NCBI GenBank assembly: GCA_013396755.1
Contig: VWZF01002957.1
Span: forward strand, 320,568-384,567
Source: Sclerurus mexicanus
Taxonomy: Eukaryota; Chordata; Aves; Passeriformes; Furnariidae
Direction of reading: 5' to 3'
Length of the DNA: 64,000 nt
The notes beneath the pieces were generated by a model that saw only the letters and a program-made list of their open reading frames with translations, was not told where the DNA came from and ran no database searches. Below are positions 41,501-56,500 of this stretch, piece after piece; position 1 is the first letter of the stretch, and each line of letters starts with the position of its first letter. The position numbers and the translations under genes were made by a program.

Positions 41501-44500
41501 GATCTCTATAAAGAGCTGTTATACTCTTTAGCAAACTGTTTTGTTTACGTTCCAGTTTATTGCAATGAAAATGGCATATAGTGTGCTTTATTTTGTAAAA
41601 TACATATTGAAATATTTATTACACTTTTGCTAAATTGGAATCTGAAGAGATGGAGTCTTTCCACCTGTCCCACTGGTGAGGTGAAAAAAAGAACTAATGG
41701 TTAAATCCACAAAGTAACATGTGGTATTCTTACACACATGCAAGAGGAATGAGATAAGGATTTGTTTTATATCATCTCGTGAGAAGGCATTAAGAATACA
41801 TCCTCAAATTTGCAGGACATGACTCGAGTCAAGCCAGTGTTTCTTAATATATTTCATTATAACCATCCTTGACTACAGTGACTGTCAGCTGTCTAATGTA
41901 ATGTGTCAGTATAAAAAAAATCTCAGGAGTTTTCAGGTTAGGAAGAAGTATTACACATATGAAACCTAAGATTATTGTTTGCTAAACGTGGTCTGAAAGA
42001 AGATACCATTTTGCATCTGTGTGTATGTATGTGGTTGCACATGCACCTGGAAGTGATTATTCTAGAGAACAGAAGTGAAAATGAGAAGCAAATAGCCAGT
42101 GTGTTCTAGGATACTGAATTATGGTTCTAACCATTGTATCAATTTATATTTCTCTCTTCTACAGTAAAATTATTGAAAGCAGATGCTTCAGTAATTGTAT
42201 ACTTAGGCAACGTATTTGTAATAAGGAAGAGAAGTTTATAAATGAGGGCAAAGAGGAGTCTTTATTTCCAATTTTAAAAATAAATACCAAGGCTTTATAT
42301 CACCTTTTTTTCATATTTTTTGCTAAAGTAGCCTAAGATACAATTATCAAATCAAAGATTAAAAAATTAGATTTTTAAACATCAACGGTTTTTTAATATT
42401 TTGACAGACCCGGATGTCTACTTAAATGTTTAGAGTATAAAGAGATTCTTCTAAAGCTAACAGATTTCAAAGGTTGAAAGTTGAAGAGGAAGAGTTGGTA
42501 GTTTGTTCTGAAAGGTTTTGATGTAACAACACAAATAATTTCATACAAAAAAAATCCCATCTAATAGAAAGCTATTTTTTCCAAAGGATCTGCTTGGTAT
42601 AAATGTGAACTTTAAAAAGATAACCATGTTAGTGATGTCTATTTGTTTTCTAGTTACTTTTCATGTTACCTCTACATGCAGAATTCTGTAATTGATCCCT
42701 GTGTTTTGTGAACTTGTTGAAGGTTCAGTAGTTACAATAAATGTAGTTCAAGCTGTGAGCCTGTAATTTCAAGCGTGGGAAGAACTCCCAAGAGGAGATA
42801 TATAGAAGCAATTCGTTATTGGAGTGAGCAAACCTTGAGTGACAGCTCTGTATAATTCTTCTGTCTTATACAAGTAGACATCTTTGTGGTGGGCAGGTAA
42901 CAGACAGCTTAGATAAGGGAACTGGACAAGTGAGTTCATAATATATATTTCATCTTCCTTTACAAATGTACTGCTGTGTATTTCAGGCCACACATTTTCG
43001 GTCTCCACTTCTTCAACAGACAGAAAACCAGGTGTCTCCAGCTGCTGCTAACCAGGGTCAGCAGGCTGTTACTGATGTTATTCAGCAGCTCCTTGAGTTG
43101 TCAGAACCAGGTCCTGTAGAAAGTAACCAGCCACAACAACCTGGTCAACAGCTCAACATTGCAGTGGGAATCAGCAGAGATATTTTGCAGGTAAGAACGC
43201 CATGTGAGAACAGCTTTACGTTTCAGTGGTTTCTTTCTCATATTTCAGAGAAATTGATTTTTAGTATTTTCAATTACAGCATTCTTTATGCATTTCTAAA
43301 CAATTTATCAGTCAAGAAAGAATCGTGAAGGTCTATTGAATGGGTATGGAATGCACCAAGATAACTTTTTGTATAATAATTCAAAAGAAAGGTTATAAAT
43401 ATTGATTATATGGCCTAGAAGAAAGTTTTAAGTGCACATACCCATATATGGATATATTTATTGATCCCTTTAACTTTTTTTTTCTGTTGCCTAGAAGCAG
43501 CTTGTGGCATGTCCTTAGGTTATGCCATGCTTAAACCATGATGATATTTAAGAGGGGAAAAATATTTTTATCTGGCTAAAATCGGAGAATGTATACATGA
43601 CCTTTACCCTGTTCTCATTAGTAAGGGCTATTTGAATATTTCCTATTTGTGCAAGAATTTTTTTTCCAAGGTCAGTCAGTATTTTTCCTAACCTATTATG
43701 TTCTGTCCTTGATACACCTGGCAATAGGGGATGCTATGTAACAGAAGACATGCAGGACAGGAATTCAACTGTGTGTGCTTGTTCTGCAGCCTGCACCACA
43801 TAAAGGCACAAACAGAATCGGAAGGGGCAGAGAATAATACTCATTAGTATTAGTGGTAGCCTTCTAACCTTTAAGCAATCTTTTCATATCTGATCTTTGA
43901 ATTACCATTTAAGTTTCTTTTTGAAAGACCCGAATGTTACGTGTAGCTGTGTGCAGGTTCACCATGTTACCTGTGCTGAGTTCTGGAATGATGTGTAGTT
44001 GCATAAAAGAGCAACATGATGCATGACTTTCATCCTGATAGCTATTTAAAAAAAAAAAAAAAATTTCCTGAAAGGCAGCTGCTGGGAAATGTATAAGTGC
44101 AGGAAATCCAACTTTGTCAGAAGTCAGTGTTGTGTAGTGTGTTTGCAGGTTTGAAATCTAGCTGAAATTCTGTGAGAATGAGATATTTAATTCTTTTAAT
44201 TATATTTGCATTATATCTTCCCGGAAGTTGTTTGAGAAAAGGTGGGCTAACTGTGGAATGTTTCTTTCTTGATCTAGAAGTTTTTTTGTTCTTTTTTAGC
44301 AAGCGTTAGAGAACAGTGGATTGTCTTCAATTCCTGTCTCTGCACATTCTACTGACTGCAGCCAGGCTAAGACTGCTGGGCCTCAGGATCAGAACCCAGA
44401 TGTCCCAACTCTCTCAAATCATCAGGCCGATTCTAATAATGCAGAACAAGATAAGGAGCAAGAGAGTACAGATAAACTGGATAAAAAAGAAAAAAAGTTC

Positions 44501-47500
44501 ATTAAGAAAAAGTCACCATTTTTGCCTGGTAATGTTGCCATGCTTTCTACTTTTTGTGCTGTAAAGACTGTAGTATTTGTGGATGTGTTTGTGGCTCTAT
44601 AAAGTGATTCCCCAAAATGTATTGTGGATCAGTTATGGACTTTCTTTGCTCTTATCAAAACCACAGTGTAAGATACAAGCAACAGTATCTATAACTCCTA
44701 CTGATACAAAACCATGTCAGAATGGCATTAAGTGAAAGTACACTGCTAAGTCTTTTGGATTTAGATTAGAAGAAGACACAAAAGAGTAGATGAATCTTTT
44801 TTCCTCTCTTTCCCATCATTCTTCTCTGAGAAGGACTGGGTTTTCATTGTGTGTCCCAGAGAGTTCTTGCAAGCACTATTCTTCCTCTTCGTAAGTGAGG
44901 CCCTGCAGAGGTGTAAGTGCAGGACTGCTGCCTCCTGCAGATTGTCACTGATCTTCCCATGTAGGCAAGGGTGAAGGTTGGCAATGGATAATACTTCATG
45001 TCACCTGTCTCTGCAATCACAGTACAGGACAATATTACACAGATGTAATATTGTCACCATAAATACATGTTAATATTCTGCCTTCCTACTTTGTTGTGTA
45101 TATGTAAGCCTGGGTTTTGTCTCTGGGTGCTTAAATGCAGTTTCCGTTTCAAGGTTGCTCAAGCTTTATGGCTGCTGGAAGTGATTTATTCCAAGTAAAG
45201 CCATTGTACTTCAGTGGCTTGCCTGGTAGAGGCAATGCTATCATAAGCAGCCTTTGAGTTCTGTCTGTAGTATCTTTACAGGTATATTGAGGTTGCTTTT
45301 TCTTTTGCAAGGAGTGGAGAGATTGATCCAAAGTCAAAACTTAATCTTGTTCAGCATAACTGTGGTTAAAATCAACATTATTGTTTTCCTCTAGTAGTAA
45401 GTATTTTGTTACTTGTGTGTAACCATAACTCTCTGCCACTGACTGCAAATAAAAAGGTCACTGCTGTACAGTCAAATACAACCACCTTTGTTTTTTGATA
45501 AAGTAACATGACCTCAGTGTGTTGACACGGTTTGCAGAAAAAAGACCTATGTGAACAAATTTAAATGAGCAAATATCTGATATTGAACAGCATATATGAA
45601 TAAAAAACTCTTGATAGGATTTAAAAGGTTCTTTTTTCTCTCTCTTTTTTTTTTTGATGAAAAATACATTCTGTTGCCTTAGGAAAGGGCTTAGTGCTCT
45701 TGGATCATAAAACAGGTCTTGTGAAAAAAGCAGCCTTAAATTGTAAATCTATCAGAAAGACATGTTATGCAATTTTTGTTCCTTTTGGAGTTTACGAAAC
45801 TTAATTTAAGTCTGAATTTGCAGAAGAGAGAGTCATGCAAAGTATCTCCTTCAGTTAGATAAGTGTTCAGTACTTAAAATAATTTGATGTGTTTACTATT
45901 GAGGACTTAGACATTGTTGGATAATTTTGTGTTGGATGTGGTATTTATAAGTTAACTGGTATATTGTTTTGCATTGCAGCTACATTCTACGTTTTTAAGT
46001 GGCATAATATTTTCATTGTTTGAATTTCAAGAGGATTCTCTTGGATTTCATTTTTGTCGTTCCAGCCCATCACCATTTTTGCGAAGTAGAATGTATCTGA
46101 TAGAGAAGTTACTCATCTACCAAGTGTTGTGATGGCATTTATTTCACAAAATGTTTTTGGGGTTTGATTACTTTGTATAATGGTATCAGCGTAGTAGATT
46201 TTTGAAGAATTGTTAAAAGGTTTAAAGTGCATTCTTTTTAATATTCATTATTTTAGGTTCTATACGTGAAGAAAATGGAATAAGGTGGCATGTTTGTCCC
46301 TATTGCTCTAAAGAATTTAAAAAACCAAGTGATCTAGTGCGCCACATTCGCATTCATACCCATGAGAGGCCATTCAAGTGTCCCCAGTGTTTCCGCGCCT
46401 TTGCCGTTAAAAGTACTCTAACAGCACACATAAAAACACACACGGGCATTAAAGCTTTCAAGTGCCAATTTTGTATGAAAAGCTTTTCCACCTCAGGGAG
46501 TTTAAAAGTTCACATTCGTCTACATACAGGTAAGGCCTCAAAATTGCTTTTCTTATTTTCTATGATGTGGATGAGACCTTGAATGAAAAAAGACAATGTG
46601 AAATACATAAGTTGTAGACATACCAATCATGTCATTGTTATCTATCAGAGAATGTATAATTTTTAGTGTCTTATATGATGAGTGATTTTTTGTCACAACT
46701 TTCTAGTGTTTCATAGCTTTGAAACGTGCTCTTACAAAAGCTATGGACATTTGGTTTTCTGGTGATGAGTCAGCTGTTGTTCCTTTTTAATATCACTATT
46801 GAGTGTACTTGATTGTGCTTTTCAAAGAGTCTTAACAGTTTGAGTTCTGATTTTCCTTAACCCCAGTCATCTTTTTTATTTACTCTGCATCTTCCCTCCT
46901 CTTCCATACACTTTTTGATAATTTCACTGTTATCACTCAGGACTCTTTGGTTACTTCCAATTTTGTCTTCGGCATTAAAGGGATGTTGTTTCATGTTTTC
47001 ACCAACTTACATTACATATCCTAAAATTCCTCTGTTCATCTGGTTCATGTTCACATCATATGTGATGTCTTCAATACCTGTTTTTCTATGGCCGAACCAT
47101 CCTCTCCATAGAGAAAAACGAATCTTCTGCTTTTGGTGGACAGCCTGGTTGTTTTCCACTTTGTTCATACAGCTAAATAATGTTTCAGCAAGATAAGCTC
47201 ATAAATGCGCTGCTCTTTCCTTGCATTCCTGTTTATGTAATTACCTTCTGCAGAAGTATCATTCATTAGCTAGGTGCATTTGTTGTTTGATGCACTTAAT
47301 CCATGAAGTATCAATGTTTGATTCACCTGCAGAAAGTTTTTCACTTTGCTTTTTTTGTAAGCTTGCAAACCAGCATTTTTTTGTTGTTCTTGTTTAAAGT
47401 CAGCCTTCCTTTAGCGAAGAATTCAGCCTCATTCAGAGTGGCAGAAGCACTAGGTGGCTTGAAAATAGGTAGTCCGTTGTTTATGGAACTGCTCTGTGGT

Positions 47501-50500
47501 TTCGTATGATGTTATTGTATTGTGAAGAGTGGTTCATTCTCATACATTTTTTCCACCTGTGATTTTATCAAGCTTTTTTCATAAGACCCAGTCATGTTTC
47601 CTAGCGTTCTAAGTCCAAGATTTTCCCTTGAACAAAAGCTGAAAGTTGTTCAGCTTTGCCTGTCTCTCTAACTTGCCAAGTTCTTCAGTATCCTTTTCAA
47701 GAAGAGATTTCTACTGGATTTTGCATTACAGAAGTCTTTCTTTGATAGTTCCAGTTGGCATGCTTTTTTGACTACTATCAAACAGTGTTGATGTTTTCAG
47801 AGACTGATCTTGAATTTCTTTGACTCAGTCACATCACTGTTCCTCTGTTTTATCCTATTACATAACGCATTTGACTATGTGTTTGCTGATTCCTTTTTCT
47901 CACAGTTTTTTAAGAGTTTTTTTGGAAGGACTTTTACCTGCTATCTGCAATTCTTAGGATAACTTTTAGAACCTTTGAAAATTGCTGTCACTTTTGCATC
48001 ATTTGGTTTCTTGATAACTTGCCTTAAGTGATGTGTTTCAATCAATTATCAGTTCAGCAATTTAATTGTTACTTTTGATTGGGTTTTATGGATCTGTTTT
48101 GAAAACCTATTTAACAAACATTGTGATAGAAAACAACAAAGCAAATACAGAAAAGACAGTCAGTATTCTAAAGCTACATTTCTGGGTTGATGGAAATAAA
48201 ATCCCAAACTAATCTCTTTTTCATCTTTTGCAGGTGTTAGGCCTTTTGCTTGTCCTCACTGTGACAAAAAGTTTAGAACATCAGGCCATCGGAAAACTCA
48301 TATCACTTCACATTTTAAACATACTGAACTAAGAAAGCTGCGACATCAACGTAAACCTGCAAAAGTTCGAGTAGGAAAGTCGAGTGGTCCAGTACCAGAC
48401 ATTCCTTTGCAAGAGCCCATACTCATAACTGATTTAGGTAAAGAGTGAGTAAATCTATAGTGTCTTGAAATTTGGATTTCGCAGGAATATAAAGGTCACA
48501 GTTCAATCAAGCAATCACATTCAGAGCTTACTCATAAAGGTGCACTTTTAAAATAAGTCATCAGAAACAATCAAGCTTCAGAAAAATGCCATATTTTATC
48601 GTTTGCTTGCACTAGAATTAATAAGAAGAGTATTTTTTATTCACGGTAAAATTGTACAATCCTTACCAGAAAAAAGTATGTGCATTTTTGCATAAGGAGA
48701 GGAGTATAATTTAACTATTTTTAGACTGTTGGTATAGAAAAGATGACATTTCATGACCTTGATTCTTCTTAACATGATCATTTTTATTCAGATTACAGAT
48801 ATTAATGGGTCAGTGTGTTCCATGATTTTAGGGAGTTTATTATAATTATGACCTCAGCTGAATTAGTGGTAATCATTAGTGGTCATATTTCAAAAAAGGA
48901 CAGCAAAATTCTTGAATGTGCTATGGAGAATTCATGCAGTTATTTTAATTCTGTTGTAGAATAATTGTCATAACATTATGTAAAACTACTTTTTGGACAA
49001 GGTAAGTTGTTGTATGGCCCAGTCAAGACAATATTGTTGTCCAGTAGAGGTCAATGTAGTAGGCAAGGTATTTACTCTTAGTGTTTGACTCACCAGTCTG
49101 CTAACCTGTGCTTTGTCTGTTGTGTAGTCATCTTTGTAGTAGAATCTTAAATGGGAAATGTCTTTAGCTTATATTGATAAAATCTTTACCACTCTTTAAA
49201 AAACCTTTTGCTGCTTCCAAGAGTTACTGAAAGCAAGAGTAAGGGTTATTTTGGCATCTTAAATTTTTGGGATGGAAACAAAACTTAGCTGACAGGTTCA
49301 GGCACTTAGATCAGTATATATTTCTTGAGTGAGCCCTGGAAACTGATATAGTCCTTTTTCCTGATTTTGAAGAAAAACCACACTTCAATAAAATTAAGAT
49401 CTGTACAAAGTCTGGTTTTGCAAAAAGATGAATATTAACAAGAAATACTATAAAAGTTGTTTCTTACAGATGCTAATAACATATAAACTTCACTAATTTT
49501 GGAATGTTCATTGTAAAAATAAGAAATTCTACTGTTTGTCTAGAAGATGTCATATTTTTTCAACGCCTGACATTTCCACATTTCTACCCCCCCCAAAAAA
49601 AAATCTGGATTCTTTTAGAGGTGTCAAGAACCTAGTATTGTTATTCTGTAATAGTGTTAATCTTTGAACGACACCTTTGTTAATACATATTTTGCTTTTT
49701 AAAATAGTCGATTTTTCTAAAACCCTATGAAAAAAAAGTCTGCAAATTATACTCTACCTGTTTCAATGTTTGTTTCATTTTGCTTCATCAGTTTATGATA
49801 TTCAATGATTAGGAAATGCAAAAATAATTGCTGCAATTTTTTCAAGGGTTTACTACACTTCCAAAGATGGAACTAATGGGAGGAAAAATACCTTTTTATA
49901 GAATGTTCCAAAGTAGCACCAACTTTAACTTTTAACAGTTTGGAGAAATGTTTCATTTATCCGAGTTGAACAGGTTAATTAAATAGCTTGGAAGTGTTTC
50001 ATTAGAAATTAGTTATTTATATATATTAGTTATTTGTTTTATTATGTATCTTATTAGAAATTTCTGCAGACCACAACTATTGTAACCTGGAATATCCTCA
50101 CAAATTAGTCAACTCTCAGTCATTCAAGGAGTTTATTGAATTATTCTGGTCTTATATGTTCAAAAATAGCAGAGCAAATACTTGTCATATGGAGTTCCTT
50201 CTGATTTGTAAGACTTATGTCATCTCCTGTATGCTACTACTAATTAGAGAAGAATACCAGAAAAAATTTTGAAAGTAGTGTTGTGGTTTTGGATTTGATG
50301 GTTTTTATGGTTTGGGGTTTTGTTTAGGGTTTTGGTCTATTTTCCTTGGGATTTTTTTTTAACAGAACATGTTTTTACTATGCCAGCTGAGTTAGTTGAG
50401 AAAGGTGAAGGAGGCTTTGACATTTACATATATATAAAAACATTTTCAAGTCTGAGACAAATATAGTTGTTCTTTTTTATTGTTGCCATCTCTCCCCAAA

Positions 50501-53500
50501 ATTGAGAGAATTTTCTCTCCTTATCTTCTGCTCTTTTCAATTACATTTGGGATTTAGCAGAAGCCTTTCAGGCTTTCCTTTATGCATATGAAACAAGTTA
50601 GATGAAGCAGTCTGAAGAGGGAAATACAGTATGGATGGCTTTTGTAGTGAATATTTAGGACCATTATGGGGTCTTTTTCTGTATTTGAAACTTTGCATCT
50701 TTACGTCAGCCATTGTATTATTAGTATTGTGATGTGTACTTTTGAGTTCACAGTTGTGTGGATGATGATGAGTTGGTTTACTTGAGAAGTCTGCTATTAT
50801 CACCATTCATGGGATATCATGTTATTTGGGATTACACCCTTCTGTTGATTGCTTCTGAGACAGTCTACTATGCTAACAATTCGTTGAAACTTAGAATGGT
50901 TTGGGTTGGAAGGGACCTTAAAGATGACTTGGTTCCAACCCCCTGCCATGGGCAGGGACACCTTCCACTAGACCAGCTTGATCAACACCCTGTCCAACCT
51001 GATCTTGAACATTTCCAGGGATGGGGCATCCACAGTTTTTCTGAGCAACCTGTTCCTGTGCCTCACCACCCTCACAGGGAAGCATTTGTTTCAGAACATT
51101 GGTTTGAGGTTTTGGGGTTGGTTGTTTTCAATAAGTTTTTGAAAGTACTCAGAGAATTAGCAAGATTGACTGATCAACCAAAGTAGATGTACAAATGCAA
51201 CAATTCTTAATGGATTTTTTTTGTCCTTTAAGTAAAAGCAAGTAATCATGATGTTTTATACTTTTCATACGATGCATATTGAGTATTTGTTAAGCTATAG
51301 TGTTTGTCTGGGATGCATTGATTAAATATCATTTGAGTGAGGTCGAGGTTGAAAGAAGATGGTATTGGATCAGCAGTGAATTTGTAGCTGTCAATTTTTT
51401 TTAAAGTTAATGCTTATTTTGGAGATGGACTCTTACTTTAATGAGGTGGACCTATGGATAAAAGAAGAGCTCACTAAAATAGCATGTGCAGTATAATATG
51501 TATAATGCTAAGTAGATGTATGCATAATGTTTAAATAAGTGCTGAAAACACGCACATTTTCTTTATATTTTTGGATACTAAAAGTTTAGTCATGCTTTCT
51601 TTTCAAATGCTAGCTCTTCAGACTACTGCAGCCGTGGAATAACTTTACCAATTAATTTTTCCTTTTTGTGTGTGTGTGTGTTTATGTGTGCAGGTCTTAT
51701 CCAGCCAATCCCAAGGAATAGCCAGGTCTTCCAAAATTATTTTAACAGTAATTTTGTGAATAATGCAGAGAGACCATACAAATGTTTTTATTGCCATCGA
51801 GCCTATAAAAAATCCTGTCATCTTAAACAACACATCAGGTAAAATAAACACAATGAAGAAAGAAAATGTATGTAATAAGAAGTTTATGGAAACGCATGAA
51901 ATTTATATAGTATTCACTGAAAGGACTTTGTTTTTTTGCCATGTCTTAAACAGTGAACCAGTGATAACTGATTTTTTTTTCTGTTAAATTTGGAGGAGGC
52001 TTTACACTAATTCATACCTATGTGCAGTCCTACCAGTGCAAGTGCTCAGTGTGCATTTTGGTTCGTTAACAGATGGACTCTCTTTTTCCTAAACTATATA
52101 GAAAACAGCAAGCGTTTTCTGTGCATTCTTGTGGTAATATTGTAATTGTATACTCCAAACCGTCTGCTTTGTATGTAACTCTTATTTTTTGAGAAGAAAA
52201 TTAGCTTTTTATTTTGCGTATAAAACCTAAAGGAGTTCTTGGGGACTGTTTGCTTGAAGTTGAATTCAATTTCCATATAGTCAGTGTTTGTTACAACCAC
52301 AAGGTCACGGAGTCATAGAAAAATTTAGGTTGGAGGAGAACCAGTGGAGGTAACTAATCCAGCCGTGTTTTGAAAAGAAAGGGTAGCCTCAAAATGAGAT
52401 CAAATTGCCATTTTTCAGACAGTGAGCATTGATGTTTAGTCAAGATACAAAACAGTGCTCTCTGATTTGTAAATGAGGAATAACTGGAAGAGAAAAATGT
52501 AAAAACCCACCAAAGGTGATTACTAGTATCTGCAGAAAGATTCTATACAAGCAGGTGGCCATCCGCTTGTTTCTGCAATGTAAGCTCAGTATTGCTTTCT
52601 TACTTTGTTTAACTCAGATCATGGTGAGTTCCTCATACTCTCCTTATAAATAAAGTTCTGTATTTATAGGTTCTCAGACTGCCTTGGTTTTTATATGCTG
52701 TCTTAACAGGAGGAAGGGAAGCCTTACAATATCACATCTTTTCTTTTGTAATTGTAGATTTCTCACTGTCTTTTGTAGACACAATCAAGCTGGATTGATT
52801 TAAATCTTTGATTGGATTATGTGATGGGCGTACCAATCACCTGCTGCTGTGCTTCTTTGATTAATCTTTGCAAAAGTACTGAGGGAAGCCTGGCTTTGTT
52901 TGGGGTTTCTCTTTTTCCATGTTTGTTCTGTGTAAATTGACATTGCTGTAACTAAACTTTTAGACTTGATACTTGTCTGGTAAGTCTGTCCTCATGAAGT
53001 AGTGCTGATCATGGCTTACAAGGCTTGTTTCCCTCTCTGAAACGGGGGCAAATTTGCAGCCAGGGGTATTTTCAGTAGAGCAGTGACTGAACAGTGTGTC
53101 ACATTATCCACAGGCACGCCAAGGAATGGTTGGGATGCCTTGTGTGTGTATTGGTAGCAAAACAGTAACTCTACTCCATTTTTTTTAACCTGTCCTTCAG
53201 TCTGTTTTATATCTCACTGTAATTCTAAAGGGAAGGTCCTCTAGCACCTCTGGAAGGAAGGATATAGTGAGTGCTATATACTTTGATAGTATAAATGAGA
53301 GTCTTTCTCCACTTGAATATTTTTTTCACGTAACATTATGACAGATCAGTTGTACTGTGCCTTGTTCAGAAGGCATTCAGAACGGACACTGTTCTTTTCC
53401 CAGAAGTTTTACTATTAAATGTAGTAGTATATAATAAGAGGAGAACTGTATCTTTTCCTCCAAACTTTTGTGGATAGTTTTTTAGCTGAACTGAGGAAAA

Positions 53501-56500
53501 TACATGTGAATGATAACATACTAGTTTGAAGAACTCTTATACCGTCTGGTATGAAAAATTAAACCCAAGTATTTTAATGGAGACAAAGTGTGATCAGAAA
53601 AGGAGATTGGACTGTAGAACATAATTAAAACTAGTCAGACAGTATTGCTTCTAGCCCTGACAAGTTGTTTGTAACTTATTAATTTTTGGGTTTTAACTGA
53701 GGCTTCTTCCATCCATACAGCTGTCACCCTTGTTTTTGCTCAGTTTGAAATTTAGGCCTTTAATAACTTTGTAAAGCAAACTGTTAAATCTAACTTTAAC
53801 TTCTGCTTTCTCTTAAAAAGGTCGCATACTGGTGAAAAGCCATTTAAGTGCTCTCAGTGTGGAAGAGGTTTTGTGTCAGCTGGAGTTCTGAAAGCACATA
53901 TTAGAACGCACACTGGATTGAAAGCTTTCAAGTGTGTTGTATGCAACGGGGCCTTCACTACTGGTGGTAGCCTCAGGCGACATATGGGGATCCATAATGA
54001 TCTTCGACCATATATGTGTCCATATTGTCAAAAAACATTCAAAACATCACTAAACTGTAAAAAACACATGAAGACTCATAGGTATGTTTACAATTTTTAC
54101 GTGAATCCTTCAATGTAGTTCAGTAGCCATTTCTTAAAGATACTTGGAAAGGCAGCTTTGCTCTGTAGCAAGTGCATATATTTGAATATAGATGCTTATT
54201 TATGGGTAGCAAGCACTTAGGTGCCTTTGAAGGTATAGAAAATTATGGTGTATAATAAAAATAAAAAATTGCTCACATAAATAGTTAGAATAAGTGTCTG
54301 AAACCATAAAAAATCTTTCTTACCTTTCTTTGCAGATATGAACTTGCACAGCAACTTCAGCAGAATCAGCAGTCTTCTTCAATAGATGATTCTACAGTAG
54401 ATCAGCAGAGCATTCATGTTTCTACACAGATGCAAGTGGAGATTCAAAGTGATGAGCTACAGCAATCAGAAGCTGTTGCAACAGATCAGCAGGCTATTTT
54501 AGAGTTAGATCAGCAGCCAGTAGTAGGCACAGAAGAAACAGCACTAGAACAACAGTTGGCTGATCAGCCTTTAGAGCAAGATGAGGGTGAGTATTTGATA
54601 TACAATAAGGTTTATAATGAGTTAAGTTTACAAGTTCTCAAATAATTGTTTCTTGACAAGTTTCAGTGCTTTGGTTTTCAAGGCAATGCAAGTAAACAGC
54701 TAGAAAAAATAAATGGAGTAACGTCTATTTACTTAAAGTATATTGTGCAGTTTCATTCATTGCTGTTCAGGTTTACTGTTAAAATATAAAAAGATTGATT
54801 AGATTTGCACCCTTTATTGCAGCAAATAAAACTACTAAACAAATATAAAGAAAAATAATACAAAACTTTACCACATCAGCTCTGTTATTAATAAAAAGTA
54901 CTTCCATATAGTGTACTTAGAAAGTAATACCTGTGTTTTGAGGTTAGAGTATGTGAAATATTTCACATACTTTATTTGTAATAATGGAACAAAGTATTTT
55001 GGTTTTGCTTACTTTGGTTTTGCTGTTTTTCATGGTCTAATGAGTTGGCAAGTACAACAGGGGAATATAAATAAAGTGTATTATAAGCCAAGATTTAAAG
55101 ACCAGTTCAGGTAGTAAATTTTTACTTTATTTTTAATGCAGTAAAAATTCAGATGACTGTAAAGTATAGGGAGTTGGAAACAACTGAAATATCCAGTTAA
55201 TTGCATCTTCTTTTCTTGATGCTTTTCTCTTTTCCACTCCCACCTTTCCCCCCTTTCCTTCCCCATTTCAGATAGATTTGTGACTTCCCAGCATGCTTTA
55301 CAGGAAAACATCACTCAGTTTGAACAACAGGCTATAACACAGCAGCCATTTGATCAACAGGGCTTATCACAAGGTTAGTAATGAATAAAGGTTTTAAAAG
55401 TAATTTTTATAAACCTGGCTTTATGGCGTAGTTAGATAAAGCATTTCTAAAGTGAGCATCTGCAGTTAAAGTAACTGCAATGCAGAGGACTTGCAAAAAA
55501 TTTACTATTTTGAAGCTGTACTTGGTAGAATATTTTGAATACTTAAGTATAAATAGATTTTGCTTTTATGAGCCAACGTCTAGTCATTACAGTAGGGGTT
55601 TTATAGTCAGACATTTCATATTCTTTCTTTGATTGTTTTAAATTGTGGCAGTAGGCAGTTTACGCAAGTTACCCCCTAAATATGCATGCTCATAGCCTGA
55701 AATGATCAGAGACACAGTAAGATTTGACTAAGTAGCTATCAGCATTCATTTTGGAAAGACTGCGAAATATAGTAATGTAAAAATAATTCTTTCACCTATC
55801 CACAGCAGTTTCCTTTTGTATTTTATAGAACAATGCAAGTAACAAATTAAGAGATTGTAAGCATTTGAAAACTTTTTTTTCCCCTATAAAATACAGATGA
55901 ATATCCATAAGGCTTATGTAGCCTGGAAATAATGAAGAAATAACTGCCTTTCTTTGCTTTTCACAGCTGGATTTCTTGAATTATTGCTTAATATGAAGCT
56001 ACTAATTTTGTTTGGGCTTGTCTTGGGATTTTTTTGGGGATTGTTTTTTTGCTGTTGAAGAGGGGGTGGTGCAGTTCCTGACATGGAGAATGGGAGAATG
56101 TTCGAGGGGTTTTCAGTTGTTTTGGTTGAGAAGCATACCTCACTGGCTGACCAGCTGATCTCTTTTTGCTTGTTTCTGACTCCAGGATATAACTTTATGT
56201 AACTGATAAAGAGTAATTGGTATCCCATCTACACAAACTTACCTGTTCTTAGTTTTATTACCTTTTGGTTGTATAGTGTCTTTTGTAAAAAATTAATTGA
56301 CTGTGGTAAGTTTCATGACACTGTGAGAAGTAGTATAATTTGCTGATTTTAATTCTCTAGGTTGTGCTGCTTTGTATGTAAAGAGGAAAAAATGAAAGTC
56401 TCCACCTTTATTAAACAAGAATGATCCAGGTCCTCCTAAAATCCTGTGATTATTTTGATTGGTTACCTTTTACAGTTTTTCAAACAAATGAAAAGAGACT

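Larger units (their letters stand above)
48438..51693 (+). other. ZNF236: ZNF236 intron w11-w12
   Basis: 3.3 kb with a reversed CR1 (50891-51100) and, at its 3' end, a (TG)7 tract beside the acceptor. Confidence 0.8.

Noticed and set aside
50758..51186. 142-codon open frame on +
   Set aside because: Most of it overlaps a little-diverged reversed CR1 fragment; the apparent protein is an accidental reading of the LINE 3' end, without splice sites fitting ZNF236.
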